A DNA stretch of 64,000 nucleotides from Legionella cherrii (lineage in GTDB: Bacteria; Pseudomonadota; Gammaproteobacteria; Legionellales; Legionellaceae). Of the stretch, positions 53,110-62,618 are shown one piece after another. A program made the position numbers and the translations under genes. The notes under the pieces are model-generated. The model was not told the DNA's origin. It saw nothing but the letters and a program-made list of their open reading frames with translations, and ran no database searches. Location of the stretch: assembly GCF_900635815.1 (NCBI RefSeq), contig NZ_LR134173.1, positions 1,143,501 through 1,207,500 of the forward strand, written 5' to 3'. Numbering within the stretch: position 1 is the stretch's first letter; each line of letters opens with the position of its first letter.

Positions 53110-55566
53110 ATGGGCATTCTGTTTTTTTTACTTTATCTGATCTTTACCCTAATTGTTCTCTATAGAGCAATGAATCCATTAGTTTGGGAGTTGGGGAGCG
53201 TCTTTTATCTAATCGTAGCGACGTTTGCGATTGGCCTGCCGTGGATAGTCGGCTTTATCCTTTGGCTTGTAATCATTGGGGCATTACTTGTCGTATACCT
53301 CGAACCTTTACGTGCGGCGATTGCAGATTTCATCTATAAAAAAGCAGGCAAGTCGATTCCCAAATTGTCCAAAACCGAAGAAGAAGCACTCAATGCGGGA
53401 GATACTTGGCTAGAACAAGATATTTTTACAGGAAAACCCGATTGGGAGCGACTGGCGAATGTATCTACGGCACTGTCGGCAGAAGAACAAGCCTTTCTTG
53501 ATAATGAAACACAAACTTTATGCGGCTTGATCGATGAGTGGGAAATTAGTCAAACCCGTGATTTACCTGAAAAGGTTTGGGATTACATGAAGGAAAAAGG
53601 CTTTTTTGGTATGGTCATTCCCAAAGAATACGGGGGTAAAGGCTTTTCTGCGCGTGCCCATTCTGATGTGGTGATGAAAATAGCCACTCGTTCCGGTGTC
53701 GCAGCAGTAACGGTAATGGTACCTAATTCCTTAGGCCCAGGTGAATTAATCAATTATTATGGTACGGAAGAGCAAAAGAATCATTATTTACCTCGTCTTG
53801 CAAAAGGTATTGATATCCCATGCTTTGCTTTAACTGAACCTGGCGCAGGCAGCGATGCTACTTCCATTCAATCCAGCGCCATCGTGATGAAAAAGAAAGT
53901 TGATGGCAAAATGGTGCTTGGCTTAAGCATTACCTTAGATAAACGTTGGATTACTTTAGCTCCCGTAGCAACCTTAATTGGTCTTGCGGTGAATGTAAAA
54001 GACCCCGACGGTTTATTACAGGGGGAGGGAGCGGAGGGAATTACCTGTGTATTGATTCCACGCGACACCAAAAATCTCGAAATTGGCAATCGCCATTTAC
54101 CTTCTGATCAGCCATTTATGAACGGTACTATACGTGGGAAAGATATTTTTGTGCCCATAACCACAGTGATTGGTGGTCAGAAACGTATCGGAAGTGGTTG
54201 GCAAATGTTGGTTGAATGTTTATCGATTGGGCGATCTATTTCTTTACCTGCACTGGGTGCTGGTACTTCCTCGGCGTGCTATTTGGCAACCAGTGCTTTT
54301 GCTCGCATACGTTGCCAATTTAATGTAGAAATTGGCCAATTTGAAGGGATTGAAGAAAAACTTGCGGAGATTGCGGGCTTAAGTTATTTGATTAATTCCA
54401 ATCGATTATTGACCGTGGCGGCTGTAAATGAGCATAAAAAACCTTCTGTCGCCTCAGCAATTGCTAAATATTTTAATACTGAATTCGCACGATTGGTAGT
54501 GAATGCATCTATGGATGTACATGCTGGACGTGGCGTAGTAGTTGGTCCGCGAAATTATTTAACCAATTTTTATAATGGAGTTCCTATTTCGATTACCGTG
54601 GAAGGAGCCAATGTGATGTCACGGAACTTGTTAATTTTTGGACAAGGCTCAATGGCATGTCATCCTTACGTACGCAATGAATTTTATGCTATTTCCAATC
54701 AGGATAAAGAGGCTTTCAGAGAGGTTATTTGGAAGCATATTCAATATTTCATGCAAAATTTTGCCAAAACGATTTGTTCCGCCTGGACTGGTGGGATATT
54801 TATTAAAGCTCCCAAGCTTAAAATGAAGCGTGAATATAAGCGGTTAGCACGACTCAGTCATGCTTATTCATGGCTTGCAGATTTATCTTTAATTGTGTTA
54901 GGTGGCGATTTGAAACGTAAAGAGCGTCTGTCAGCCCGTCTTGCTGATGGAATGTCTTATCTTTACATGGCGATGGCTGTTTTGCGGAATGTGCAATTGA
55001 ATGGCGAAAGTCCTGATGATCAATTGCATGCTCAATGGGCTGTTTCTTATTGCTTTTATCACGCACAACGAGCAATGATGGCATTGTGCTACAATTTCCC
55101 ATCAAGATTTTTAGGTGGTTTTGCACGTATCTTGGCATTTCCCTTTGGGCAAACAATGCGTTATCCCACAGATAAGTTGGAACAAAAATTAGCGCGTTTG
55201 ATGACTAAGAATAATCAGTATCGAGACCGATTGAAGAACATCGTCTACTTAAGCGGCGATCCGAAACAACCCATAGACAGAGTGGAGTATGCCCTACAAC
55301 AAATCATACAAACGGATGAGCTTGTCAAAAAAATGGGTGATTTAAAACGGGTTAAATTTGGTAAATTAAAAGGCAAACTAAAAGAAAAGGTTGAAAATAA
55401 GGAATTAACTCAAGAGGAAATGGATGCATTACTTGCTACTGAAGCGGCTCGCTGGGATGCCATTTTGGTTGATGAGTTTACTTTTGAGTCAATGAAAAAC
55501 CAATCATTTAACTCAGTCATTGATGCAATTAAGTCGCCCTTTATGCATGATGATGGTCATCATTAA
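53110..55566 (+). CDS. fadE: Acyl-CoA dehydrogenase, FadE type
   Basis: An 818-residue protein matching E. coli FadE in length and order: two membrane-helix segments in the first 75 residues, then an acyl-CoA dehydrogenase core with CFALTEPGAGSDA, VEGANVMSRNLLIFGQGS and the DUF1974-type C-terminus with RDRLKNIVYLSGDP. It catalyses the first step of fatty-acid beta-oxidation. Fatty acids are a carbon source for intracellular Legionella. Clear start at ATG 53110. Confidence 0.96.
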   Translation: MGILFFLLYLIFTLIVLYRAMNPLVWELGSVFYLIVATFAIGLPWIVGFILWLVIIGALLVVYLEPLRAAIADFIYKKAGKSIPKLSKTEEEALNAGDTWLEQDIFTGKPDWERLANVSTALSAEEQAFLDNETQTLCGLIDEWEISQTRDLPEKVWDYMKEKGFFGMVIPKEYGGKGFSARAHSDVVMKIATRSGVAAVTVMVPNSLGPGELINYYGTEEQKNHYLPRLAKGIDIPCFALTEPGAGSDATSIQSSAIVMKKKVDGKMVLGLSITLDKRWITLAPVATLIGLAVNVKDPDGLLQGEGAEGITCVLIPRDTKNLEIGNRHLPSDQPFMNGTIRGKDIFVPITTVIGGQKRIGSGWQMLVECLSIGRSISLPALGAGTSSACYLATSAFARIRCQFNVEIGQFEGIEEKLAEIAGLSYLINSNRLLTVAAVNEHKKPSVASAIAKYFNTEFARLVVNASMDVHAGRGVVVGPRNYLTNFYNGVPISITVEGANVMSRNLLIFGQGSMACHPYVRNEFYAISNQDKEAFREVIWKHIQYFMQNFAKTICSAWTGGIFIKAPKLKMKREYKRLARLSHAYSWLADLSLIVLGGDLKRKERLSARLADGMSYLYMAMAVLRNVQLNGESPDDQLHAQWAVSYCFYHAQRAMMALCYNFPSRFLGGFARILAFPFGQTMRYPTDKLEQKLARLMTKNNQYRDRLKNIVYLSGDPKQPIDRVEYALQQIIQTDELVKKMGDLKRVKFGKLKGKLKEKVENKELTQEEMDALLATEAARWDAILVDEFTFESMKNQSFNSVIDAIKSPFMHDDGHH

Positions 55567-55873
55567 TACTGTTGGGGTTGTTTTAAGAGCACTGTATGAG
55601 TGTTATCCAGAAAGAGAGCTACAGTAGGTCGGACTTTAGCCCGACCTACTGTAGCGGAAACAACTTGTATAGGCACGCCTAGGTTTACATACGATCATGT
55701 CACCCCTAAAAATTTGTGGATTGATTTAAAAAGCGAAGCAAAGCAAGCAGTTAAGAGAGAAGATATTTACAAATTTTTAACAGGATGCAAAAAAACCAGT
55801 GCACCTATAGCTTACTTTGCTTTGCTATAATTAAGGCAATATGATAATTAAATTTGCGTAGTGAGATGAATTT
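55567..55873. other. Intergenic region with palindrome and possible coding remnant
   Basis: This stretch follows fadE. It holds the 14-bp-stem palindrome (55619-55654) and, beyond it, a reading frame (about 55682-55830) whose conceptual product (RFTYDHVTPKNLWIDLKSEA) looks protein-like but has no start codon or ribosome site of its own. It may be the tail of a gene truncated by the repeat. A TATAAT at 55826-55831 faces the 55874 gene. Confidence 0.4.
55619..55654. repeat. Perfect palindromic repeat, GTAGGTCGG family
   Basis: CTACAGTAGGTCGG (55619-55632) pairs perfectly with CCGACCTACTGTAG (55641-55654) around an 8-nt loop. It lies 52 nt after the fadE stop and could end its transcript. Related to the GGTTGGGCC repeats elsewhere in the window. 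Confidence 0.7.
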
Positions 55874-56683
55874 ATGGAAGCTAAAACAATATCACCAATA
55901 ACCAAAGCCAGAGATGTAACATTACCCGTTAGGGAAGATCTTTTAAGAGCAATGAAAATTGCGGAAAACTCTCCAGAAGTAGCTCAATATTTAAGTAAAC
56001 GAGTTCATGAAATAGCAGAGAGATCAAGATTATTAAATAAATCACCAGAGGCAAAAGAAACTGCGCAACAAATACTAAAAGCAGTGGATGAGTTTGCTCA
56101 GCTTGTCACCTATAAATATCCTCCGGACTCGCAAATTTGGTCGGGTAAAGAACCAACGAGTTCTACCATCAACCTGCAAGAGGGAATTGCAAAACAGGCT
56201 GCCACTTCATTGGCGCAAAAAAATTATCCTGGTATTCGATTCGATTTTGCTATCAGCGAGACTGGACATTTTGTCCGTGGATATGCTTCAACTGAAAAAG
56301 GAGCTTCTCAATTAGATGAAGGGACTATTGAAACTTTAGATAATTTGTTTAATGCATGGTTAGCTGACAAACATAATGTTATTACAGAAAATGGTGATTT
56401 CTACTACATGGATGAAACCGGACACAAAAAAGATAAATTGACAGGAGATGAAGTGGAAAAACTATTCTCTGATTCAGCACAAGAATATAAGGACTATTTA
56501 AAAGGGAAAGGAGTTGAGACGGAACTTGTATCTCGACAACGTGAGTATCCAGGTGAGCATAGACTGGAAGAGACCAAGAAAAAAGCGATAGACAAAATCA
56601 TTAAAGCGGAACAAGAAGTCGAAGAAAAGGTCGAAGAAAAGGTCGAAACCGAAGTTCAACCTACAAGTATGGGGCGTTCTTAG
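55874..56683 (+). CDS. Unknown protein with Glu-rich coiled-coil tail; effector candidate
   Basis: I do not recognise this 269-residue protein. No signal peptide or membrane segment. It is helical at the N-terminus, with a mixed central part containing ETGHFVRGYAS and an aspartate-rich turn. The C-terminal 40 residues form a Lys/Glu coiled coil including a 12-nt tandem repeat (GTCGAAGAAAAG, 56617-56644 region), ending QPTSMGRS. The Glu block followed by a short polar tail is a common feature of Dot/Icm export signals. GAGATG precedes the ATG. No PmrA box. Function unknown. Confidence 0.65.
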   Translation: MEAKTISPITKARDVTLPVREDLLRAMKIAENSPEVAQYLSKRVHEIAERSRLLNKSPEAKETAQQILKAVDEFAQLVTYKYPPDSQIWSGKEPTSSTINLQEGIAKQAATSLAQKNYPGIRFDFAISETGHFVRGYASTEKGASQLDEGTIETLDNLFNAWLADKHNVITENGDFYYMDETGHKKDKLTGDEVEKLFSDSAQEYKDYLKGKGVETELVSRQREYPGEHRLEETKKKAIDKIIKAEQEVEEKVEEKVETEVQPTSMGRS

Positions 56684-56769
56684 CGTAGGCTGTTTTCAGG
56701 AGTAGTTCACTTCTCGAAAAAAAGCAGGATGTACATCACTATAGAATGAAATCTGATTTTAGGGGATCA

Positions 56770-56807
56770 AAAAGTTACTGGGTCAGCTGCGGCGTCCAGT
56801 AACTTTT
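56770..56807. terminator. Bidirectional rho-independent terminator
   Basis: AAAAGTTACTGG (56770-56781) pairs perfectly with CCAGTAACTTTT (56796-56807) around a 14-nt loop. A-run and T-run on the two sides serve both strands, between the unknown gene (+) and murU (-). Confidence 0.82.
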
Positions 56808-56828
56808 AAAATTAGGTAATTTATTATC

Positions 56829-57488
56829 TTAAATTTGATTCACCGCATGGAGCCTATCTAGAGTGCCTATGTCATACCACAGGCCATTATAAACATTGGC
56901 GGTTGCTTTATTTTGTGCGGCATATTGTCGGATTAATGGTGCTACTGAATAGCGCCCTTGTTGGCAGTGACTAAATACTTGAGGGTGATAGCAGCAGATT
57001 CCTGCAAGAGTATATTCTGGATTTGAATTACTGAGCTGCTTTTGATTGATTAACCCAAAGTCCCCATGATGATTAAGTGATGGATTTTTAGTGACTAAAA
57101 TCACATGAATTGAAGGGTTATTTTCAAACTGCAGCTGGGAAAAATCAAAATCGGTATAGATATCTGCATTGACGGTAATAAAGGGCTTAGTTCCTAACAG
57201 CGGCAAGGCATTGACGATACCACCGCCCGTTTCTAATCCTCCAGGAGGTTCAGGTGAGTAACAAATTTCGACTCCCCAACGGGACCCATTTCCCAAATGC
57301 TGGCGAATTTTTCCTCCAAGATAGGCATGGTTAATCACTAATCGTTCAAAACCCGCTTTTGCCAAATTCACGACATGATGCTCGATTAATGGCTTTTCTT
57401 TAACAATACACAGGGCTTTAGGTGTAACATCGGTAAGTGGTTTCAAACGTTCACCCCGGCCCGCAGCCAATATCATCGCAGTTTTCAT
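56829..57488 (-). CDS. murU: N-acetylmuramate alpha-1-phosphate uridylyltransferase
   Basis: A 219-residue nucleotidyltransferase. The GAAGRGxRLxPLT signature is seen as LAAGRGERLKPLTDVTPKAL at the N-terminus, followed by NADIYTDFD with metal-binding Asp. It overlaps the kinase gene by 4 nt. The pair AmgK/MurU converts recycled MurNAc to UDP-MurNAc, bypassing MurA and so giving intrinsic fosfomycin tolerance in organisms that have it. The pairing makes the specific assignment stronger than the domain alone. Confidence 0.92.
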   Translation of the reverse strand: MKTAMILAAGRGERLKPLTDVTPKALCIVKEKPLIEHHVVNLAKAGFERLVINHAYLGGKIRQHLGNGSRWGVEICYSPEPPGGLETGGGIVNALPLLGTKPFITVNADIYTDFDFSQLQFENNPSIHVILVTKNPSLNHHGDFGLINQKQLSNSNPEYTLAGICCYHPQVFSHCQQGRYSVAPLIRQYAAQNKATANVYNGLWYDIGTLDRLHAVNQI

Positions 57489-58468
57489 GGTAAATATACT
57501 CTCATTTGCAGAAATCGGAAAAATGGGTGCAATTCTTCATAAGTCTCTGCACATTCAAGCACGTAGTTTAAAGTTAAAGGCAGATCTTTAAGATATCCAG
57601 GTTTATGGTCGCGCAAATGCAATCGACAAAAAATGCCCAACACTTTTAAGTGCCTTTGTATACCGCAAAGATCAAATGCACGGATAAATTCAGACAAAGA
57701 GTAATCTTTAGTTAATGCGCTGTGAGTGTAAAAAAACTCAACCCATTCCAGTACTTTACTCCTTGGCCAGGAAATATAACAATCTTTGAGTAATGAAACC
57801 AAATCATAAGTGAATGGGCCACGCATGGCATCTTGAAAATCAATAACTCCCAGTTTTAGTGGTTCGGCATGATCCTGTAAGAGCATCAGATTGCGAGAAT
57901 GATAATCACGATGAATAAAAGTGAGTGGTTGCTGAGCTACCTCTTTGGCAATCCACTCCATAGTCTTTTGGACTAAAGTGCGTTCACTTTGATTGAGATC
58001 TAAAGCAAGATACGCTTTAAAAAACCATTCGGGACATAAACTCATTTCTTTAAGCATATGCGCTTCATCAAATGGAGCAAGTAGTGGGTCATCAATTGAG
58101 CAACTTTGAATTTTAAACAAGGTTTTGATGGCCTGATGATAGTGATCATTCACTGTTTCAGGCTGAAGAACATTTAGAAGAAGTTCATCGCCTAAATCGC
58201 TTAATAGTAAGAACCCGTCCTCTGGATTCATCGCAAGCACTTTGGGGGTGTGAACATCAGCTTGTTGCAGCGTCTGCGCAATATGTATGAAAGGTTTTAG
58301 ATCTTCTTTTTCCGGGGGAGCATCCATAACAATCTGCGTTAGTCCATTATATCGAAGACGAAAATATCTTCTAAAACTGGCGTCCCCAGCCAAAGGAGCT
58401 AACTGAAAATCCTGTTGCTTTAGCGTATGAATTAACCATTCTTTCAGTGCGTTTTCTCGTTCATGCAT
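57485..58468 (-). CDS. amgK: N-acetylmuramate/N-acetylglucosamine kinase
   Basis: The start at ATG 58468 is preferred, giving MHERENALKEWL and a GGGGAAG site upstream; ATG 58504 would add 12 residues. The APH-type kinase domain has FIHRDYHSRNLML with catalytic Asp, LGVIDFQDAMRGPFTYDL with metal-binding Asp and the APH C-lobe. Paired with murU by a 4-nt overlap. It phosphorylates MurNAc at C1 in cell-wall recycling. Divergent from lptD. Confidence 0.92.
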   Translation of the reverse strand: MHERENALKEWLIHTLKQQDFQLAPLAGDASFRRYFRLRYNGLTQIVMDAPPEKEDLKPFIHIAQTLQQADVHTPKVLAMNPEDGFLLLSDLGDELLLNVLQPETVNDHYHQAIKTLFKIQSCSIDDPLLAPFDEAHMLKEMSLCPEWFFKAYLALDLNQSERTLVQKTMEWIAKEVAQQPLTFIHRDYHSRNLMLLQDHAEPLKLGVIDFQDAMRGPFTYDLVSLLKDCYISWPRSKVLEWVEFFYTHSALTKDYSLSEFIRAFDLCGIQRHLKVLGIFCRLHLRDHKPGYLKDLPLTLNYVLECAETYEELHPFFRFLQMRVYLP

Positions 58469-58646
58469 GGTATACTTCCCCATCATTATTTCTGGTTGTA
58501 ACATAATGACTAAGACCCCCTCCCTCGTTTTTTAGGAGAGGATAAGAACGTCGTAAGAACTCTACTGCACGATTCTCAATGCGAGTATGACGATTCAAAG
58601 TAATTAGTTACATATTTTGTGTGCATAATAAGGCATTTTATTACTT

Positions 58647-61241
58647 GTGAACAAGATTTCATTTAAATGGTTCTTGATGAGCATATGTTCCACACTGCTC
58701 ATTTTACTCATGGTAATCTATCATGCGTTAGCCTATTCTGCTTCTTTGATTAATGAACCGGTACAGGCATGTGTCATAGCGCGTGATGTCGATTTAACCG
58801 ATGCGATACGTGCAAAGTTTGCTCAATGTTTGGGATGGCAGGCAGATCAAAGTTCCCCTATTTGTCTTGGATCGTATCAGCCGATCACGGTGGCGCCCCT
58901 TGCTTCACCTGATGAAATAAAAATCATGGCAGATCGCGTTTCGTTTTATCAAGATAAACCTTCAACTTTGAGCGGACATGTAGAAATTCAGCAAGACCAA
59001 AGAATAGTCAATGCACAGACTGCCTATGTATATCGCGATCCACAAAGTAAACAGATTACAAAAATTGAATTCTTGGGTAATGTCCATTACCTGGAACCCG
59101 ATAAATTATTGATTGCTCGTAAAGCAACAATTAATCCTCAGGATAAATCGGGTCAAACTGAAGATGTACTTTATCGTTTCAACATGAATAAGCATGCTGC
59201 TTTATTACCCGCATGGGGACGAGCGAGTCTCATGCAGCGTTTTCCTAATTCAGACTACTTATTGCGTCAGGCGACCTATACTACGTGTGCGCCACAAGAT
59301 AAAGCTTGGGATATTGAGGCCAAATCCATTGTTATTGATAATAAGAAAAAAATAGGTGTTGCCAGACATGTTACGTTGCGTGTCCATGATTGGCCACTCC
59401 TTTATGTTCCCTATTTAAGTTTCCCCACCACCAAAGAACGTAAATCCGGTTTTTTAATGCCTTTATCGGGCTATTCTAATGTAGGGGGTTTTGATCTAGG
59501 AATTCCTTATTATTGGAATATAGCACCAAACTATGATTTGACGTTAACACCCCATGTTTATACAGAGCGTAATGTCATGTTGGGTGGTGAGTTTCGCTAT
59601 TTAACGGCCCACAGTGTGGGTTTAGTGACGGGTAGTTTTCTACCAGATGATGCAGCGTATCGGAATTTTCTGAATAGTCATGCAGCTGAATTTCCTTCAT
59701 TTAAAGATAAATCAAACAACCGATGGTTTTATGGGTTTCTTAACACCACGCAATTAAATCCTAATTTGCGGCTCAATGTGAATGTTCAACAGGTTTCTGA
59801 TGACTATTACTTCCAGGATTTCAGTACTAACCTGGCTCTAATTACCCAGCGGCAGTTATTACGACAAGCCGATTTAACCTATTCAACGGAGCATTGGACG
59901 TTTAGAGGTATGGTTCAAAGCTTTCAAACCTTACATCCGATTAATGAGACTCCTATTGCCGATCAATATGAACGCTTGCCGCAATTATCTGCTCGTGGGT
60001 ATTACTATGATTTGCCGGCACAGGCTAATTTAAATGTATTGGGACAATATGATCAGTTTTTTTGGCCAACATCAAGGCAGCAGATTCGTGGAATAGATCA
60101 AGCTTTAGAAACCGGCCAATTTTTTGTAAGACCACCATTCTCTGAAATGGAAATGCCTCAAGGTCCACGGTTTCACCTTAATCCCATGCTTTCCTTACCC
60201 CAAAGAACCAGTTGGGGATATATTACTCCTTCAGCCGAGTTCGTAGAAAATTATTATCAGGTGCAAAACAATTGGAATGATACCCATACGGACTATAATC
60301 GCTTTATCCCACGGTTGAGCACCCAGGGCGGTCTATTTTTTGATCGGAACTTTACTTGGCTGGGGAATTCCTACACGCAAACTTTAGAGCCCAGTTTATT
60401 TTATTTGTACGTTCCATTTTATAATCAAAACCAGCTACCTATATACGACACTGCTAATATGATTTTTAATTTTGATCAACTTTTTAGAACCAATCGCTTC
60501 TCAGGGTTTGATCGAATTGGTGATGCGAATCAATTATCTTATGCACTCACATCGAGGTGGTTATCTGAAAGCAATGGAATTGAATTGGCCAGTCTTTCAA
60601 TTGGGCAAATTAAATATTTTACTGATAGAAAAGTGCAGCTATGTCGTAACCCAACTGGTGATTGTGTTGCTAATCCTCTTGAAATTGGGCAATTGTCTCC
60701 ATTTTATGGTGTTTCTCCAATCGCTTCGCGAGGAATTTATCATTTCGGTCCATTTTTGAAAATCCTGGGTGATTATGTATGGGATCCGGCTACTTCAGCA
60801 ACAAACAATGGTGCTTTAAACTTGCATTATCAACCCAAACCAAATGCAATTATTAATGTCGGGTATACCTATTTATATAATGGGGATGTGACCTCTGTTA
60901 GGAATAATGCAGGGGTAGATAATGCCTTACACCAAGGGACTGTCTCCGCTGCTTGGCCAATCAGTGATCGATGGAGTGCGCTTGGGGCATACAGTCACAA
61001 CATTAGTAAGGATTACAGTATGATGTCACTATTGGGGATGCAATATGATAGTTGTTGCTGGGCTGTACGAATTTTGGGTGGAAGAACCTTTAAAAGTTTA
61101 AATTCGGAATTTTCGCCCCAATATAACAACAATATCTATTTGCAAATCTTATTAAAAGGCTTAGGATCAGTAGCAAACAGCGATCCCGGAAGTGTATTGA
61201 ATACGTATATCCCAGGATACAATGATCCATTTCGTCGTTAA
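58647..61241 (+). CDS. lptD: LPS-assembly protein LptD
   Basis: An 864-residue outer-membrane protein starting at GTG 58647, with an N-terminal hydrophobic export segment. The N-terminal OstA domain (DEIKIMADRVSFYQDKPS...LSGHVEIQQ) is followed by the LptD beta-barrel, with PYLSFPTTKERKSGFLMP and the conserved C-terminal adjacent cysteines (YDSCCWAVRI) used in the inter-domain disulfides. It inserts LPS in the outer leaflet with LptE. It begins the lptD-surA-pdxA-folA run. Confidence 0.96.
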   Translation: MNKISFKWFLMSICSTLLILLMVIYHALAYSASLINEPVQACVIARDVDLTDAIRAKFAQCLGWQADQSSPICLGSYQPITVAPLASPDEIKIMADRVSFYQDKPSTLSGHVEIQQDQRIVNAQTAYVYRDPQSKQITKIEFLGNVHYLEPDKLLIARKATINPQDKSGQTEDVLYRFNMNKHAALLPAWGRASLMQRFPNSDYLLRQATYTTCAPQDKAWDIEAKSIVIDNKKKIGVARHVTLRVHDWPLLYVPYLSFPTTKERKSGFLMPLSGYSNVGGFDLGIPYYWNIAPNYDLTLTPHVYTERNVMLGGEFRYLTAHSVGLVTGSFLPDDAAYRNFLNSHAAEFPSFKDKSNNRWFYGFLNTTQLNPNLRLNVNVQQVSDDYYFQDFSTNLALITQRQLLRQADLTYSTEHWTFRGMVQSFQTLHPINETPIADQYERLPQLSARGYYYDLPAQANLNVLGQYDQFFWPTSRQQIRGIDQALETGQFFVRPPFSEMEMPQGPRFHLNPMLSLPQRTSWGYITPSAEFVENYYQVQNNWNDTHTDYNRFIPRLSTQGGLFFDRNFTWLGNSYTQTLEPSLFYLYVPFYNQNQLPIYDTANMIFNFDQLFRTNRFSGFDRIGDANQLSYALTSRWLSESNGIELASLSIGQIKYFTDRKVQLCRNPTGDCVANPLEIGQLSPFYGVSPIASRGIYHFGPFLKILGDYVWDPATSATNNGALNLHYQPKPNAIINVGYTYLYNGDVTSVRNNAGVDNALHQGTVSAAWPISDRWSALGAYSHNISKDYSMMSLLGMQYDSCCWAVRILGGRTFKSLNSEFSPQYNNNIYLQILLKGLGSVANSDPGSVLNTYIPGYNDPFRR

Positions 61242-61325
61242 ATAAAATAGTGGAAAACAAAGTCGCTTGTGTTTTGGATAAAAATAACCTAAATTGCTCG
61301 AAAAAAAGTGAGTAAGGATTAAGGC

Positions 61326-62618
61326 ATGTATAAAAAATTAGCCCTTGTATGCATATTGTTAGCTATCGTTGCTGTGGCAGAGGCAAAACAAGTATTAGAT
61401 AAAGTGGTTGCAGTCGTTAATAATGGAGTGATCACCGAGAGTGAACTGAACAAACAAGTTGAATTAACGAGAAAACAAATTCTTGCTCAAAAAATGCAGG
61501 TTCCTGCTGCCCCTGTGTTGCGTAAACAAGTACTTCAACACTTAATTGATGTTAATGTGCAACTGCAAATGGCAAAACAACATGGTCTGACTGTAGATGA
61601 TACAGAACTTAACCAAGCGATTGAAAAAATTGCTGCGATGAATCATGCCACTCTTACTCAGCTGCGCGAAGAAATTGCGAGACAAGGGATGAGCTGGAAT
61701 GAATATAGGGAAAATATTCGTAAAGAAATGCTCCTTTCGCACTTACAGCAAAAAGCGGTAGGAAGAGACGCGATGGTGACGAATGAACAAGTGGAACAGT
61801 ATCTTAAAACGGAAGGTGGTATAGTCGATCGCACAGCACTTACCTATCATCTACAAAATATAGTTATTCCACTCAATGAAGAACCCACGTCAGAACAAGT
61901 AAAGAAAGCCAAAAGCAAAGCAGAATTCTTGTTGACGAAAATAAAGAAAGGTGATGACTTTAGTCGACTGGCTATCGAAAATTCAAGTGGCGAATTTGCA
62001 CTCGAAGGCGGGGATTTAGGTGACCGTCATTTAGCTGAGTTGCCAGAATTATTCGCAAAAGAAGTCGTGAACATGAAAGTGGGGCAAGTAGTTGGCCCAT
62101 TACGTGCAGGTAATGGCTTTCAGTTAATTAAACTGGTTTCGATTGGCGGTGAAAATCAGCATCATATTATTACAAAGACTCATGTGCGCCATATTCTTTT
62201 AAAACCAGATCCAAGCATGCTTCCTCAAGATTCAAAGAAACAAGTAAACAATATTTACCAACAAGTAAAGGCTGGTAAAGATTTTGCGCTCATGGCAAAG
62301 CAATATTCCTTGGATTCAGCCAGCGCTGTCAAAGGTGGTGATTTAGGTTGGGTTGCACCTGGAGTATTAGTTCCCGAATTCGAAAAAGTTATGGATAAGC
62401 TGGCGGTAAATGAAATTAGTCCCCCTGTTAAATCACAATTTGGTTGGCACATTATTCAAGTACTTGGCCGTAAGCAAGAAGATGATTCAGAAGCTTTTAA
62501 GAAGCAGAAAGTACGTCAGTTTCTACAACAACGTAAGTTTGCTGAAGCAGTACAAAATTGGCAGCAACATATCCGTTCAGATGCGTACATTAATATTATC
62601 GAAAAGGAACTGGCGTGA
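61326..62618 (+). CDS. surA: Periplasmic chaperone/peptidyl-prolyl isomerase SurA
   Basis: A 430-residue SurA. A signal peptide (cut after AEA, about residue 20) is followed by the N-domain (LDKVVAVVNNGVITESEL), two parvulin domains (AIENSSGEFALEGGDLG; QYSLDSASAVKGGDLGW) and a C-terminal helix. It folds outer-membrane proteins including LptD. AAGGATTAAGG precedes the ATG. Overlaps pdxA by 4 nt. Confidence 0.97.
   Translation: MYKKLALVCILLAIVAVAEAKQVLDKVVAVVNNGVITESELNKQVELTRKQILAQKMQVPAAPVLRKQVLQHLIDVNVQLQMAKQHGLTVDDTELNQAIEKIAAMNHATLTQLREEIARQGMSWNEYRENIRKEMLLSHLQQKAVGRDAMVTNEQVEQYLKTEGGIVDRTALTYHLQNIVIPLNEEPTSEQVKKAKSKAEFLLTKIKKGDDFSRLAIENSSGEFALEGGDLGDRHLAELPELFAKEVVNMKVGQVVGPLRAGNGFQLIKLVSIGGENQHHIITKTHVRHILLKPDPSMLPQDSKKQVNNIYQQVKAGKDFALMAKQYSLDSASAVKGGDLGWVAPGVLVPEFEKVMDKLAVNEISPPVKSQFGWHIIQVLGRKQEDDSEAFKKQKVRQFLQQRKFAEAVQNWQQHIRSDAYINIIEKELA

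Noticed and set aside
55600..55830. GTG-started 76-codon frame after fadE
   Set aside because: Its first third is the palindromic repeat and there is no ribosome site; only the distal part looks coding, listed as a possible remnant.
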